Positions 17,127 through 26,450 of a stretch of DNA of 53,086 nt are shown here, in pieces. The notes beneath the pieces were generated by a model. That model did no database searches and was not told where the DNA came from. It saw nothing but the letters and a program-made list of their open reading frames with translations. Positions within the stretch are counted from its first letter, which is position 1. Every line of letters starts with the position of its first letter. The DNA comes from Pedobacter sp. AK013 (GTDB taxonomy: Bacteria > Bacteroidota > Bacteroidia > Sphingobacteriales > Sphingobacteriaceae), in assembly GCF_014205835.1 (NCBI RefSeq), contig NZ_JACHCQ010000040.1, forward strand, positions 1 through 53,086, read 5' to 3'. Made by a program: the position numbers and the translations under genes.

Positions 17127-18638
17127 TTACTTGAATCTATATCCTATCCCGATCCTAAAAGCCCGGTTGGTCTGTTTAAAAGTGCCCAAACTATTACTCA
17201 CCTTGTATGGGGTTAACCATTGGTAGCTTCCATTGATATCAAATTGTTTTATGTGAATACTGATGCCGCCCGTAAAACCAATATTTATCTTATTATTTAC
17301 TGTATTTCCAATGTTTACTAAGATCGAGTCGATCTGCTTGCTATGGTATAATGTATCACGAGGATTGGCTATTGGGTTTAATCTGGCTACCATTTCAGAC
17401 TGCTTGCCCACAAAACTAATTACCGGACCAGCCTTAACACTTATATTTTTTGAAAGCCTGTAGGCAGCGGTTAAAGGAATATCTACTGTAATTACTTTTC
17501 GTGTAGCTGCGATTGTAAACGGAGGTACAGAATCGGGACGATAATAACTTGGATGTGTAAATTCGCCGATAATTTTTTGATAGCTATTAACATTTACGCC
17601 AACAGCAAGTTTCCATTTCTTACTTAGCATATATGTACCAAATATACCTGCATAAAAACTGCTATTCCCTTTTTGTACATTCATTCCCGTTGTTACACCA
17701 TAACTGTATGTAGGTTCTATAATTTCACCTTCTTGTTTAATTTTAGTTGTTTTGATTTTGGGTAATTTGATATTTTTCACTTTCGGGGTTTTACCTGGAG
17801 TGGTGCGATCTGCTTTATTGTTGCTTCCACTCCTACTGTTCTTTATTGAGGATGCACTTCGTAAATCTACTGGAGCATAGATTTGTAAAACAGCCCCTTG
17901 ATTTAAAATGGAAACAGGTGAAACGCCTTGTTTAAAAAATCCATTTGTTTCCTGATAATTACCCGGTATTAATAACAGATTTTGTCCGTTCGTAAATGAA
18001 CGATCAACATTCCGGCCTTTAGATTCCTGATCATCAACTTTTGAGCTAGGCTTTGATGATCTTGAACTGAAATTTTCAAATTGTCCAAAATTATCACGCC
18101 TTTGTGTAGCCTCATGTCTGTTTTTAAAAAGAGAAACAGCGTTCGCTTTCTCGATAGATGAAATCATGTTTTCATTGTTATTCATATGTTTTACAACCTG
18201 AGCAGAATCATTGTTTACCACTGTGTTTTGCACCGCAACATCGTCTATTGCATTTCCATTCTTGTCTATACTATCCCTGCTTATAATCGTATCGGTTAAA
18301 TTACTGTAATCTATCACCTTGCTACTATCAGCAATTATTGAATCCAGAATTGCTGGTTTAACTTTCTTTTCTATCTGTTTCTGCTTATTTTTCGATTTCA
18401 GAACTGTAAAGTAACCTACAGTAGAAACCGTAGCAGCTACAGACAATGTATATCCAATTATTTTAAACAGTTTGGCCCCTGTAGATAAATTAGGGCCATG
18501 GCCACCGATCGTATTAATCGGCATCTGCTCGTTGAGCAGTTTGTGCATACCTGCCCATGAAGCATCCGCAGCATCCTGAACTGGAAGGCTATCGAATTTA
18601 TTGCGCCAGAGTTTATGATACCATGCTGAATTTCTCAT
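17127..18638 (-). CDS. membrane-anchored protein with outer-membrane-barrel-like C-terminus
   Basis: A 503-residue protein. The N-terminus (1-55) is polar, with conserved-looking FDSLPVQDAADASWAGMHKLL and no signal peptide. One transmembrane helix follows (about 57-80), then a long low-complexity, Ser/Asn-rich segment (about 85-300). The C-terminal domain (about 305-503) resembles the PF13568-type outer-membrane beta-barrel, with alternating strands and the ending FRIGIGYRFK. Its start codon overlaps the stop of the sigma-factor gene (ATGA, 18635-18638), which suggests a regulatory partnership in which the cytoplasmic segment could act as an anti-sigma. How an inner-membrane helix and a barrel-like domain fit together is unclear. 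Confidence 0.65.
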   Translation of the reverse strand: MRNSAWYHKLWRNKFDSLPVQDAADASWAGMHKLLNEQMPINTIGGHGPNLSTGAKLFKIIGYTLSVAATVSTVGYFTVLKSKNKQKQIEKKVKPAILDSIIADSSKVIDYSNLTDTIISRDSIDKNGNAIDDVAVQNTVVNNDSAQVVKHMNNNENMISSIEKANAVSLFKNRHEATQRRDNFGQFENFSSRSSKPSSKVDDQESKGRNVDRSFTNGQNLLLIPGNYQETNGFFKQGVSPVSILNQGAVLQIYAPVDLRSASSIKNSRSGSNNKADRTTPGKTPKVKNIKLPKIKTTKIKQEGEIIEPTYSYGVTTGMNVQKGNSSFYAGIFGTYMLSKKWKLAVGVNVNSYQKIIGEFTHPSYYRPDSVPPFTIAATRKVITVDIPLTAAYRLSKNISVKAGPVISFVGKQSEMVARLNPIANPRDTLYHSKQIDSILVNIGNTVNNKINIGFTGGISIHIKQFDINGSYQWLTPYKVSNSLGTFKQTNRAFRIGIGYRFK

Positions 18639-19210
18639 CTTCTTTTTATGTTTTCAGTTGGTTTATCAATGGCAGAGGAAGCTAACATTTTCCTCAGCTG
18701 TTTTTTTGCTTCTGTGAGGTGCCACCTGGAGGTGCTCTCGGTAATATTCAAATGCGCTCCAATTTCCTTATGCGAATAGCCATCTATAACCGAAAGGTTA
18801 AAAACCAGCTGGGTGGCTGTAGGCAGTTGCCTTATCAATTTCAGGAGATCTTCTACAAAAAGTTTATCTAACACCGATGGCTGAATAAAAATTTCCTCTA
18901 TTTCATCAGGATTGATCGCTTCGTTAAACTTCGCCTCTTTCCGGCTAATATCAATACACGACCTCATCATTACTGTTCTAATCCAGGCGCCAAATTCGCC
19001 CTTTTTAGCATCAAAGGTATGGATATGCTGAAAAATCTTTAAAAAACCAATGTTTAGTGCATCATGAGCCAGATCATCAGATTTTAAATAACGTAAACAT
19101 ATACGCAGCATGTCTGCATAGTAAAGTTTATAAAGACCTTCCTGTGCCTGCCGCTCATTGGCTTTACAGCCTTTGATTAGTTTAGTATCCTGCTTAAAAA
19201 AAAGGTTCAT
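18635..19210 (-). CDS. ECF-type RNA polymerase sigma factor
   Basis: A 191-residue sigma-70-family protein with region 2 (LYKLYYADMLRICLRYLKSD through FDAKKGEFGAWIRTVMMRSC, about 28-100) and region 4 with its helix-turn-helix (GYSHKEIGAHLNITESTSRW, about 148-167). The size fits the ECF group. It directs RNA polymerase to a specific promoter set, here unknown. The gene overlaps the downstream membrane-anchored protein by four bases and is the first gene of that pair, so the neighbour is the natural candidate for its regulator or its effector. It is distinct from the FecI-like sigma at 26446-27087. Confidence 0.9.
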   Translation of the reverse strand: MNLFFKQDTKLIKGCKANERQAQEGLYKLYYADMLRICLRYLKSDDLAHDALNIGFLKIFQHIHTFDAKKGEFGAWIRTVMMRSCIDISRKEAKFNEAINPDEIEEIFIQPSVLDKLFVEDLLKLIRQLPTATQLVFNLSVIDGYSHKEIGAHLNITESTSRWHLTEAKKQLRKMLASSAIDKPTENIKRR

Positions 19211-19370
19211 CCATTTGGTTCGGTAAGCGGTTTTTCATCGTATGCTAATAAGGTTACGCAGCAGGTATAAAAAACGCTGGGTTAAAATTAATTTATTTTT
19301 CTTCAAGCTATTTATTTTTCGACCAAGCGTTTTAAGCACTGCATTCGTATTAGCTTATAAACCGTATTCT

Positions 19371-20273
19371 ATGCAGCATAACGAAAGCTATAACAGACAT
19401 AATAAATGGTACAATACACATTTCCCATCCGAAAGCGCTAAAACCGATCTTTATAAAAAAGCCAAGGCTACAGGCCAAAATAACGTAGCTAATTGGCTTC
19501 AAAAGCTCTTTTTTAACTGTCTCGATCCACTTCTGAACCAAAAAGGCCAGAGCTGGCTCACCGTAGGAGACGCGTACGGGTTCGATGCACAGTATATCCT
19601 AAACTCAGGTAACAAAGCATTGGCAACCGACCTCAATACTGATTTTTTAAATGTTGCACTAAAAGAGGGAATTATTAATGCCTGTGCTGCAGAAAACGCA
19701 GAAAAACTATTGCAAGAAGACAATAGCTTTGACTTTGTGCTCTGCAAAGAATCTTACCACCATTTCCCTAGGCCATATGCTGCCATGTACGAGATGATCA
19801 GAGTGGCCAGATCGGCTGTAGTAGTGATGGAGCCTCAGGATCCGGTAATAAAAATGCCTTTACTATTAATGTTAAGTAATCTTTTTGCCCAGAACGGGCA
19901 ATTTATTAACAAACTATGGAAAAACCGTTTTTCATTTGAGCCTGTTGGAAATTTTGTATACAAGGTTTCTGAACGGGAATTTGAAAAACTGGCCGCTGGT
20001 TTAGGCCTACCCATGGTCGGTTTTAAAAAAATCAATCCAAATTACTGGTTTAAAGGGACGGAATCGATATCAACCGATCAATATAACTGGCCGTTCTTTT
20101 TTATTAAAATGAAGAAATTTCTTTTTGATACCCTCGTTAAATTAAGGGTTATGCCCTCGCAGGTGTTAGCAGCAGTTATTTTTAAACAATTACCTGATGA
20201 GCACACCATTAATTTGCTTAAGAAAAGTGGTTACCAATTGGTTTACATTCCCAAAAACCCTTATCTAAATTAA
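19371..20273 (+). CDS. class I SAM-dependent methyltransferase
   Basis: A methyltransferase of 300 residues from the ATG at 19371. The SAM-binding core runs WLTVGDAYGFDAQYILNSG (motif I), ALATDLNTDFL (motif II acidic residue) and FDFVLCKESYHHFPRPYAAM (motif IV), followed by VVVMEPQDP. An upstream in-frame TTG or similar at 19242 would add 43 residues rich in hydrophobic and basic amino acids that do not look like part of the fold. The conserved-looking N-terminus begins with MQHNESYNRHNKWYNTHF. No strong ribosome-binding site marks either start. Substrate unknown; the surroundings do not help. Confidence 0.8.
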   Translation: MQHNESYNRHNKWYNTHFPSESAKTDLYKKAKATGQNNVANWLQKLFFNCLDPLLNQKGQSWLTVGDAYGFDAQYILNSGNKALATDLNTDFLNVALKEGIINACAAENAEKLLQEDNSFDFVLCKESYHHFPRPYAAMYEMIRVARSAVVVMEPQDPVIKMPLLLMLSNLFAQNGQFINKLWKNRFSFEPVGNFVYKVSEREFEKLAAGLGLPMVGFKKINPNYWFKGTESISTDQYNWPFFFIKMKKFLFDTLVKLRVMPSQVLAAVIFKQLPDEHTINLLKKSGYQLVYIPKNPYLN

Positions 20274-20313
20274 ACGATACCCACTCTTATCATTTCACCT
20301 ACCGCTTAATAAT

Positions 20314-20559
20314 ATGAAAATTAACTTTACGCCTAAAACCCTTTATTTTTTCTCTACCCTAATTTTATTGGGCTTTCTAATATTTACATACTTCTTTTAC
20401 TCCCGGGTAAATTGGAGTAGGTTCTTTGCTGCAGCAGGTATATTCTTGCCCACTGCAGTTGGAATAAGTATTGCTATCATTCTTTTGTTTCTGGGCATAT
20501 ACCTGGCGATAAAAGGCCTTAACCATAGCAAGGAAAAAAAACACGTTAGATATTTATAA
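20314..20559 (+). CDS. small membrane protein with two transmembrane helices
   Basis: An 81-residue protein with two long hydrophobic segments (about residues 9-30 and 38-66) and a basic tail (NHSKEKKHVRYL). It lies 41 bases after the methyltransferase on the same strand and may share its transcript. No family recognised. Confidence 0.6.
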   Translation: MKINFTPKTLYFFSTLILLGFLIFTYFFYSRVNWSRFFAAAGIFLPTAVGISIAIILLFLGIYLAIKGLNHSKEKKHVRYL

Positions 20560-20647
20560 CAGCATAATAATGAAAACTGATTATGTATGACCAGTATTGC
20601 TGTAACCGAAGCGCCGCTATTATTGTTTTCCTTATTATGGCAATTGA

Positions 20648-22249
20648 TTATTTATCCCACCAAACCCTTGCGGTAAGCACATCGCCGCCAGCCATGCGGG
20701 CCACTGCATCTTTATAGTGCTGTGGATTATTCAGGATCTCTGTAGAGAGATAAATCATTCTTCTGGGGATAGTACCATTGGTTACGTTACCTTTATAATT
20801 TATAGGAAAAAGTTTGGGGTAATCGCTCCTTTTCCAATTTAACCAGGCTTCTATAAAATTAAAATTAGTGCCAGTGGCCACCCAGTATTGTGTATTTATT
20901 TCAGCTAATGCATTTTGTGTGCTGCTTTCATCAAGTGGGTTCTGGTTAACAAATGTAGTAATCTTATTGGCATCAACCGCAGCCAAAGGGTCTAATTGCG
21001 TAAGTGATTGTATAGCTCCGGTTAATCCGTTGGCATAATGTAGTTTTGCCGTCCCATTTATATTCCATCCCCTCGCCTTTGCTTCTGCCAGTAGAAATTC
21101 GGTTTCTGCATAACTCAAAATAAAGATTGGCCCACCTAGTTTAAGATATACTGAAGTTCGTGGTCGAGAGTATTTCCCGAGCGGAGCAAAATCACTTCCA
21201 CTGCCTGTACCCCCCGGATAGTTTGGCGAATGACTGATATCAGCGGCACCGCCCTGCAAATCATACCCATTAGGCATACCCAGCTGAACTGCGGCATCGA
21301 TATTTCCATTTAGGTTCTGATCGGCATTTTTGGCTAATCCATCTTTGGGGACCTCACCTATCACACTCAACCTGGGGTCGTTGGTATTCTTTAACTGATC
21401 GATTAAGGTTTTACTCCAACGTACCTCCAGATAATCTGAAAAGGTTCTCAAAGCAAGCGATGTTCCGTTCTGACTGTTAAACGAAGAAGCATCGGTCAAC
21501 AAGATCGCATTGTCATTTATACCCATAAAGGTTTTATCAGCAGCTTTCTCTGCCCAGTGCCTTGCTTTTGCCGGATCGACCTTGGTTAAGCGCATTGCTA
21601 TCCTAAGCATTAGCGAATAACCAAACTTTTTCCATTTTGTAATATCGCCTTTGTAAAAAAGATCGGCGGTTGGGCCAGGTTTTTCGGCATCCAATTGTGC
21701 TGTAGCGGTTTCAAGATCGTTCAGCATTTGGGTATAAATATCTTCCTGGCGATCGTAAACAGGATATTTAATACCCTCCATAGCCTTAACAGCCTGCGTA
21801 TAAGGCACATCACCATAGGTATCGGTAATCCGTTGCAAAATCAACACAAACATAATATCACCTATCGCAATCAGATTTTTATAAGCTACTGGATCTTTCA
21901 ATCTGGCGAGTCTTTGCATCTCTCTGATATACGAAGCATCAGTATAGCCTTCGTCAAAAATACGTCCCTGATAATCAGTAAAACTGGCTACATTGATGTA
22001 TTTATCGCCATTGTTATAATAATAATAAGTAGAGGACAGCAACTGCATCATTGTGCTTTGATACAAAAGCTGGTAATAGCCCAGATTAGAATACTTTAGC
22101 TGTGCTTGCCCAAGCAAACTGTTAGGGTCATAATTATTTTCGGTGAGCTTGGTCGGATCGGTATTAATCTCATCCAGCTTTGCCTTAGAACAGCTGCTCA
22201 CTAAAGTGAGGAGGAATACACCAATTATGTATAATTTGTTCGGGCTCAT
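20648..22249 (-). CDS. SusD/RagB-family outer-membrane lipoprotein (pair 1)
   Basis: A 533-residue surface lipoprotein. The signal peptide ends in a lipobox, TLVSSC, with C20 as the lipidated residue. The body matches the SusD-like_2 type: an early NTDPTKLTENNYDPNSLLG, TPR-like helices (ITDTYGDVPYTQAVKA, MLRIAMRLTKVDPAKA) and a C-terminal NFIEAWLNWKRSDYPKLFP with the ending RVWWDK. SusD proteins cover the extracellular mouth of a SusC transporter and bind the incoming glycan or peptide. The gene starts three bases after susC pair 1 ends and closes the fecR-susC-susD operon. It is followed by convergent small genes. Confidence 0.93.
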   Translation of the reverse strand: MSPNKLYIIGVFLLTLVSSCSKAKLDEINTDPTKLTENNYDPNSLLGQAQLKYSNLGYYQLLYQSTMMQLLSSTYYYYNNGDKYINVASFTDYQGRIFDEGYTDASYIREMQRLARLKDPVAYKNLIAIGDIMFVLILQRITDTYGDVPYTQAVKAMEGIKYPVYDRQEDIYTQMLNDLETATAQLDAEKPGPTADLFYKGDITKWKKFGYSLMLRIAMRLTKVDPAKARHWAEKAADKTFMGINDNAILLTDASSFNSQNGTSLALRTFSDYLEVRWSKTLIDQLKNTNDPRLSVIGEVPKDGLAKNADQNLNGNIDAAVQLGMPNGYDLQGGAADISHSPNYPGGTGSGSDFAPLGKYSRPRTSVYLKLGGPIFILSYAETEFLLAEAKARGWNINGTAKLHYANGLTGAIQSLTQLDPLAAVDANKITTFVNQNPLDESSTQNALAEINTQYWVATGTNFNFIEAWLNWKRSDYPKLFPINYKGNVTNGTIPRRMIYLSTEILNNPQHYKDAVARMAGGDVLTARVWWDK

Positions 22250-22252
22250 CCT

Positions 22253-25200
22253 TTATTTGAATTTAAAGTTAAAATTGACCCCAAAACTACGTGTAGCAGG
22301 TAATGAAGCTCCTTCTATCCCTGCATAACCCAATGTAGGCGAAAACTGTGATTCGGGATCTGTGTTTTTAGTGTATTTAAGCAAGGTAAATAAATTCCGG
22401 GCTACCAAATCAATTCCTATACTGCTAAATGGTGTCCTTTTCAAAAAACGTTCGTTAAAAGAATAACCCAGTGTAGCTTGTCGCAGTTTGATAAAACTGC
22501 CATTAAGTACCGATAATGTAGAAATATTGGTGGCCAATTCAGGATAATAAGCATAAGCCGGAACATTTATCGTATTCTTCTGCCCATTTTCTAGTACCCC
22601 ATCGGCAACGATACCCGTCTCTCTACCCACAAGAGTTGCCTTATTTAAGCCAAGTACGTAGCTATAATATTCTGTTGCAGAAAGAATTTTATTACCAAAA
22701 CGGTAATCGATCAAAAAGGAAAAACTAAACTGCCTGTAATTAAAGCTGTTCGTTATCCCTCCATACAAAGTAGGCATAGTGCCACCCATAGGAATAAAGT
22801 TGCCGCGTTTGGGGATGCCATCAGACCCTATAATGATATTGCCTCTGTCATCGCGTAGATAATCGTAGGCCATAACCTGGGTAATCGGTTTGCCAACTAC
22901 CAATGCGGTATTGGCGTTTAAAGGCCTGTAAGTACCCGTGAGTGTATAATTGCTATTTCCATCGATGGAGAGTAGCGTATTTTTCACTTTTGTAAGATTA
23001 AAATTAATCTGCCATTTACTGGTCGTGGTGAGGATTGGTGTATATCCTAACGCAAGTTCTATCCCTGCATTACGGGTTTCGCCAAGATTAACGTAAGCTG
23101 AGGTGAAACCTGTGGTAACAGATTGTTTTGCGTTAATGATTTCGTTGTGGGTAATGCGATTGAAATAGGTAAAATCGATATCCAACCGGCTATTGAAAAA
23201 CTTAAGATCGAGGCCTGCTTCTATTTCGTTTAAGGTAAAAGGTTTTAAATTGTAATTGGGTAAATCGCCAGAAAAGCTGCCAACGGGGGTACCATTTACC
23301 TGATTATCTACTGTATAATAAATTTGTGTAGTATAGGGTACAATGGGTTCGCCACTGGTTTTGGCAAAATCAATGCGCAGTTTACCAAAATTCAGCTCTT
23401 TCAACTTCAATAGATCTGAAAAAATAAAACTGCCTGAAATCCCCGGTACAAAAATACCACGGTTATTGGCAGGTAGGGTTGAATAAATATCGTATCGCCC
23501 CGTAACCGAGAAATTAAGAAACCGCTGATAGCTTAGGTCGGCCGTATAATAAGCAGATTCCGTTACGATCCTTGATACGGCCAATGTTTTGGTACTGGTA
23601 ATCAGGTTTTCGGGAGTATATAAATAAGGCACCTTAAATTGCGAGCCTTTTAGCTTTTCGCTATTGCCTTTTCTTTCGCGGTAATTAGCCCCCATTGAAA
23701 GTTCGAGATTTAATTTATCGCTAAGATTCCGGCTGGCACTAAACAGGATATCGCTATTGAGTTCAGAAGTATGGTTCTGATCGTAGGCGTTTATTCCCCC
23801 TTGCCTATTGATGGAAAAGGCAATTCCAGTTGGCAAAATACTTATCAATTCGTCTTTGCTCGAATCGTAACCAATTCTTCCCTGAATAGATGCCCAACTC
23901 GCCAGCTGATATTTCAACACTGCCGATGAGATATAGCGGTTCCGGCTGGCATGATCAGCTTGTTTGTTCATCAAAAAATATGGATTAGTTTTGTATTCAT
24001 CGGCATTCCAGCGACTTTCGAAACCTGTTTTTGCATCAAAACCAGGTGCCAGAATAGATTGGTCTAAGCTGGTAGCCAGGGCAGAAATTCCATAATTAGG
24101 ATTTAACGGACCATCGCTAAGGTAACTCTTGTTTTTATTCCATTCGTAAATATAATTACCTGTTAAGCTCAGCGATATTTTAGGACTTAAAGCCAATGTG
24201 CCATAAAAATTTAACGTTTTACGGTTGAGGGCGCCATTGCTTAAAACAGAATTGTAATCTAAATTAGAAACCGAAACGCGATAGTTATTCTTTGTATTTC
24301 CTCCAACAAGCGAAAGTGTATTGATAAATGCAGGAGCTATACGGTAAAAAGTCTGAATGTTATTTTTAACTGGAGTGTAAGGCCGCATAGAACCATCTAC
24401 CTGGGCTGTTAATTTATTGTCCATAATTTCTCCCCAGCTTAATAAACCGGTAGAAATGGCGTTGTACAAATCGGCTGGACGTTTGTTCTGAGCTCCCTGC
24501 CCGTACAAATATTGGAAATCGGTCGAATTAACAGGAATATCGAAAGCCAGGTTGGTATTGTATTCAAACTTAGCCCTGGTGTTTTCTCTCCCACCTTTAA
24601 GGTTAATAAGAATTACACCATTTGCCGCCCTGGCCCCATACAAAGCCGAAGCTGCAGACCCCTTTAATATGGTAATGGTTTCAATATCATCAGGATTGAT
24701 ATTGCTGATCCCATCGCCGTAATCGGCGCCACCATACTCGTTGGCACTTCCCCTGATACTATTATCAATGGGTACACCATTTACAATAAATAATGGAGAA
24801 GTGGCAGTCATACTCGAAACACCTCTGATGAGCACGCGTGCGGCAGAACCCGGGCCGCCGTTTACACCGGTAATATTTAGTCCGGCAACCCTGCCTTGCA
24901 GCGCCATAATCAGATTACTTTCTCTTGCTTTGGTAATAGATGAGCCTTTAATGGTGGTAAGGGCATAACCTACTTTATAATTATCTTTTTCGATACCCAA
25001 GGCCGTAATTACCACCTCTTTTAAAAAACGGACACTATCTGTATCTATTTTTCCTTCGGCATTTTTTCTGATCACTATGAGATGATTGGGCAGCACAGAA
25101 TAAGTATAACCACTGTTGAGCAGGAGTTGATCGATCACCTTTATGGCTTCCTCTTCTTCTACCTTAATAGATACCAGATGTTTAGGGATTTTAGATTCGC

Positions 25201-25354
25201 TGTAGGCGAAATGGTAAACAGTTTGTTGCTGTATAGCTTCTACAACCTGCTCAAAATTTGCCCCGTTAAAATTTAAAGTAACTTTAGTTTGCGCATTGGC
25301 ACACAGCGGAAAAATCAATCCAATTAACAATATGATCCGCTGCGCACAATTCAT
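22253..25354 (-). CDS. SusC/RagA TonB-linked transporter with STN signalling domain (pair 1)
   Basis: A 1,033-residue outer-membrane transporter. Signal peptide (1-21, ending ANAQ); then an STN domain (about 22-98, VTLNFNGANFEQVVEAIQQQ ... YSVLPNHLIVIRK). A TonB-box-like KEVVITALGIEK follows directly (about 112-123), then the plug (LQGRVAGLNI, VLIRGVSSM, LFIVNGVPID, DIETITILKGSAASALYGARAANGVILI) and the barrel, ending SFGVNFNFKFK. The STN domain contacts FecR-type anti-sigma factors when substrate binds. The carboxypeptidase-like (CarboxypepD_reg) domain that usually precedes the plug in SusC proteins is absent. It is encoded between fecR and susD. Confidence 0.95.
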   Translation of the reverse strand: MNCAQRIILLIGLIFPLCANAQTKVTLNFNGANFEQVVEAIQQQTVYHFAYSESKIPKHLVSIKVEEEEAIKVIDQLLLNSGYTYSVLPNHLIVIRKNAEGKIDTDSVRFLKEVVITALGIEKDNYKVGYALTTIKGSSITKARESNLIMALQGRVAGLNITGVNGGPGSAARVLIRGVSSMTATSPLFIVNGVPIDNSIRGSANEYGGADYGDGISNINPDDIETITILKGSAASALYGARAANGVILINLKGGRENTRAKFEYNTNLAFDIPVNSTDFQYLYGQGAQNKRPADLYNAISTGLLSWGEIMDNKLTAQVDGSMRPYTPVKNNIQTFYRIAPAFINTLSLVGGNTKNNYRVSVSNLDYNSVLSNGALNRKTLNFYGTLALSPKISLSLTGNYIYEWNKNKSYLSDGPLNPNYGISALATSLDQSILAPGFDAKTGFESRWNADEYKTNPYFLMNKQADHASRNRYISSAVLKYQLASWASIQGRIGYDSSKDELISILPTGIAFSINRQGGINAYDQNHTSELNSDILFSASRNLSDKLNLELSMGANYRERKGNSEKLKGSQFKVPYLYTPENLITSTKTLAVSRIVTESAYYTADLSYQRFLNFSVTGRYDIYSTLPANNRGIFVPGISGSFIFSDLLKLKELNFGKLRIDFAKTSGEPIVPYTTQIYYTVDNQVNGTPVGSFSGDLPNYNLKPFTLNEIEAGLDLKFFNSRLDIDFTYFNRITHNEIINAKQSVTTGFTSAYVNLGETRNAGIELALGYTPILTTTSKWQINFNLTKVKNTLLSIDGNSNYTLTGTYRPLNANTALVVGKPITQVMAYDYLRDDRGNIIIGSDGIPKRGNFIPMGGTMPTLYGGITNSFNYRQFSFSFLIDYRFGNKILSATEYYSYVLGLNKATLVGRETGIVADGVLENGQKNTINVPAYAYYPELATNISTLSVLNGSFIKLRQATLGYSFNERFLKRTPFSSIGIDLVARNLFTLLKYTKNTDPESQFSPTLGYAGIEGASLPATRSFGVNFNFKFK

Positions 25355-25386
25355 GGCTACAAATATACATTGCTTAACTGTTTGTG

Positions 25387-26400
25387 CTAGCGGTAGATAT
25401 ATACATTTTTATCCTTTATCGAATAATTGAAGTTTTCGATCAGTTTTAGTACATCTAAGGCCTCAGGTAATGTTTCTTTATCAACATGCCCTGTAAATCT
25501 TACTGCTTTAAGTTCAGGTTCTTTAAAAGCTATTTTGATACCGTACCAACGCTCAAAAAGTTTAGCAACTTCATCAAAACTGTTATTTTTAAAAATAAGC
25601 TCGTGGTTTGTCCATGCAGTTTCTACTATGCGGTTGGTACCTGTGCCGTTAAAATGGCTGAGCTGGCTCATGCTTGCTTTACCATCTGCCAATGTAAACT
25701 TATCGTTTGGCTTTAAGATAAAAGTTTGTGCAACTTTATTTTTTATTGTAATAGATACCTTTCCCCTGATTAAGGTGGTTTCAGTAAAGGTATCGTCCTG
25801 GTAAGCCTTCACATCAAATGCAGTACCCAACACTTTAACAGCCAACTGTTCGGTGTGTACAATAAAGGGGTGCTCCGGATCTTTTTTAACATCAAAAAAG
25901 GCTTCACCAGATAGATAAACATTTCTGGTATCTCCACTAAAATGATCAGGATATCTTAAGCTGCTCCCCGAATTCATTTTTACAGTAGAGCCATCTGCCA
26001 GTACAATGGTTTTCACTTCTGTGGCTTTGGTTAGCGCCTGTGTTAATACTAACTGATCTGTTTTATTGAAGAAAATAGCTTCGCTATTGTAAACTAGTGT
26101 ACCAGCAATAACAATGGCTACAACTGCTGCAATTTTTAACCAGGTGCTGTAAGGTTTATTTTTAACAACCTTTAATCCCTGTTCGCCAGGAACTGTAATT
26201 TGGGCTTTGATCCGATCAAAAACCCGATCAATATTTTCATCCTCAACTGTTTCAGTATCAAAATAAGTTTGTAGCCTTTCATACTCCTTTCTAAGTGAGG
26301 CATTGTCAGCTAAAATAGATTTCAGTTCAACAGATTCATCCGGCGAAATTTCGCCAGCCAATTGTTTTCCAAGCAATTCTGTAAATCTTTGATCTGTCAT
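25387..26400 (-). CDS. FecR-family anti-sigma factor
   Basis: A 337-residue single-pass membrane protein. The cytoplasmic N-terminus (1-80, MTDQRFTELLGKQLAGEISP...) should bind the sigma factor. A transmembrane helix (about 86-105, WLKIAAVVAIVIAGTLVYN) is followed by the periplasmic FecR domain (about 120-215, with VFLSGEAFFDV-type YLSGEAFFDVKKDPEHPF and VKVLGTAFDVKAY) and a C-terminal DUF4974-like domain (about 265-335, FDEVAKLFERWYGIKIAF ... FNYSIKDKNVYIYR) that resembles an STN partner fold. It relays the substrate signal from SusC pair 1 to the ECF sigma encoded just upstream. A 12-mer shared with two other promoters lies between the sigma and fecR genes. Confidence 0.95.
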   Translation of the reverse strand: MTDQRFTELLGKQLAGEISPDESVELKSILADNASLRKEYERLQTYFDTETVEDENIDRVFDRIKAQITVPGEQGLKVVKNKPYSTWLKIAAVVAIVIAGTLVYNSEAIFFNKTDQLVLTQALTKATEVKTIVLADGSTVKMNSGSSLRYPDHFSGDTRNVYLSGEAFFDVKKDPEHPFIVHTEQLAVKVLGTAFDVKAYQDDTFTETTLIRGKVSITIKNKVAQTFILKPNDKFTLADGKASMSQLSHFNGTGTNRIVETAWTNHELIFKNNSFDEVAKLFERWYGIKIAFKEPELKAVRFTGHVDKETLPEALDVLKLIENFNYSIKDKNVYIYR

Positions 26401-26438
26401 TTTTTTCCGTCCTTTATGGTATGTTCCTTTTCCTGCTA

Positions 26439-26450
26439 AAATTGCCTACA
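26439..26450 (-). promoter_or_regulatory. shared 12-mer TGTAGGCAATTT, upstream of fecR
   Basis: Read on the minus strand, TGTAGGCAATTT includes the TAG stop codon of the sigma gene and lies about 39 bases before the fecR start. The same 12 bases are found at 27152-27163 and 28435-28446. The downstream ACTCTT hexamer seen at those two is only weakly matched here (AACATA). Confidence 0.5.

Noticed and set aside
19242..19370. N-terminal extension of the methyltransferase
   Set aside because: The 43 residues look like translated intergenic DNA; the ATG at 19371 begins the coherent protein.
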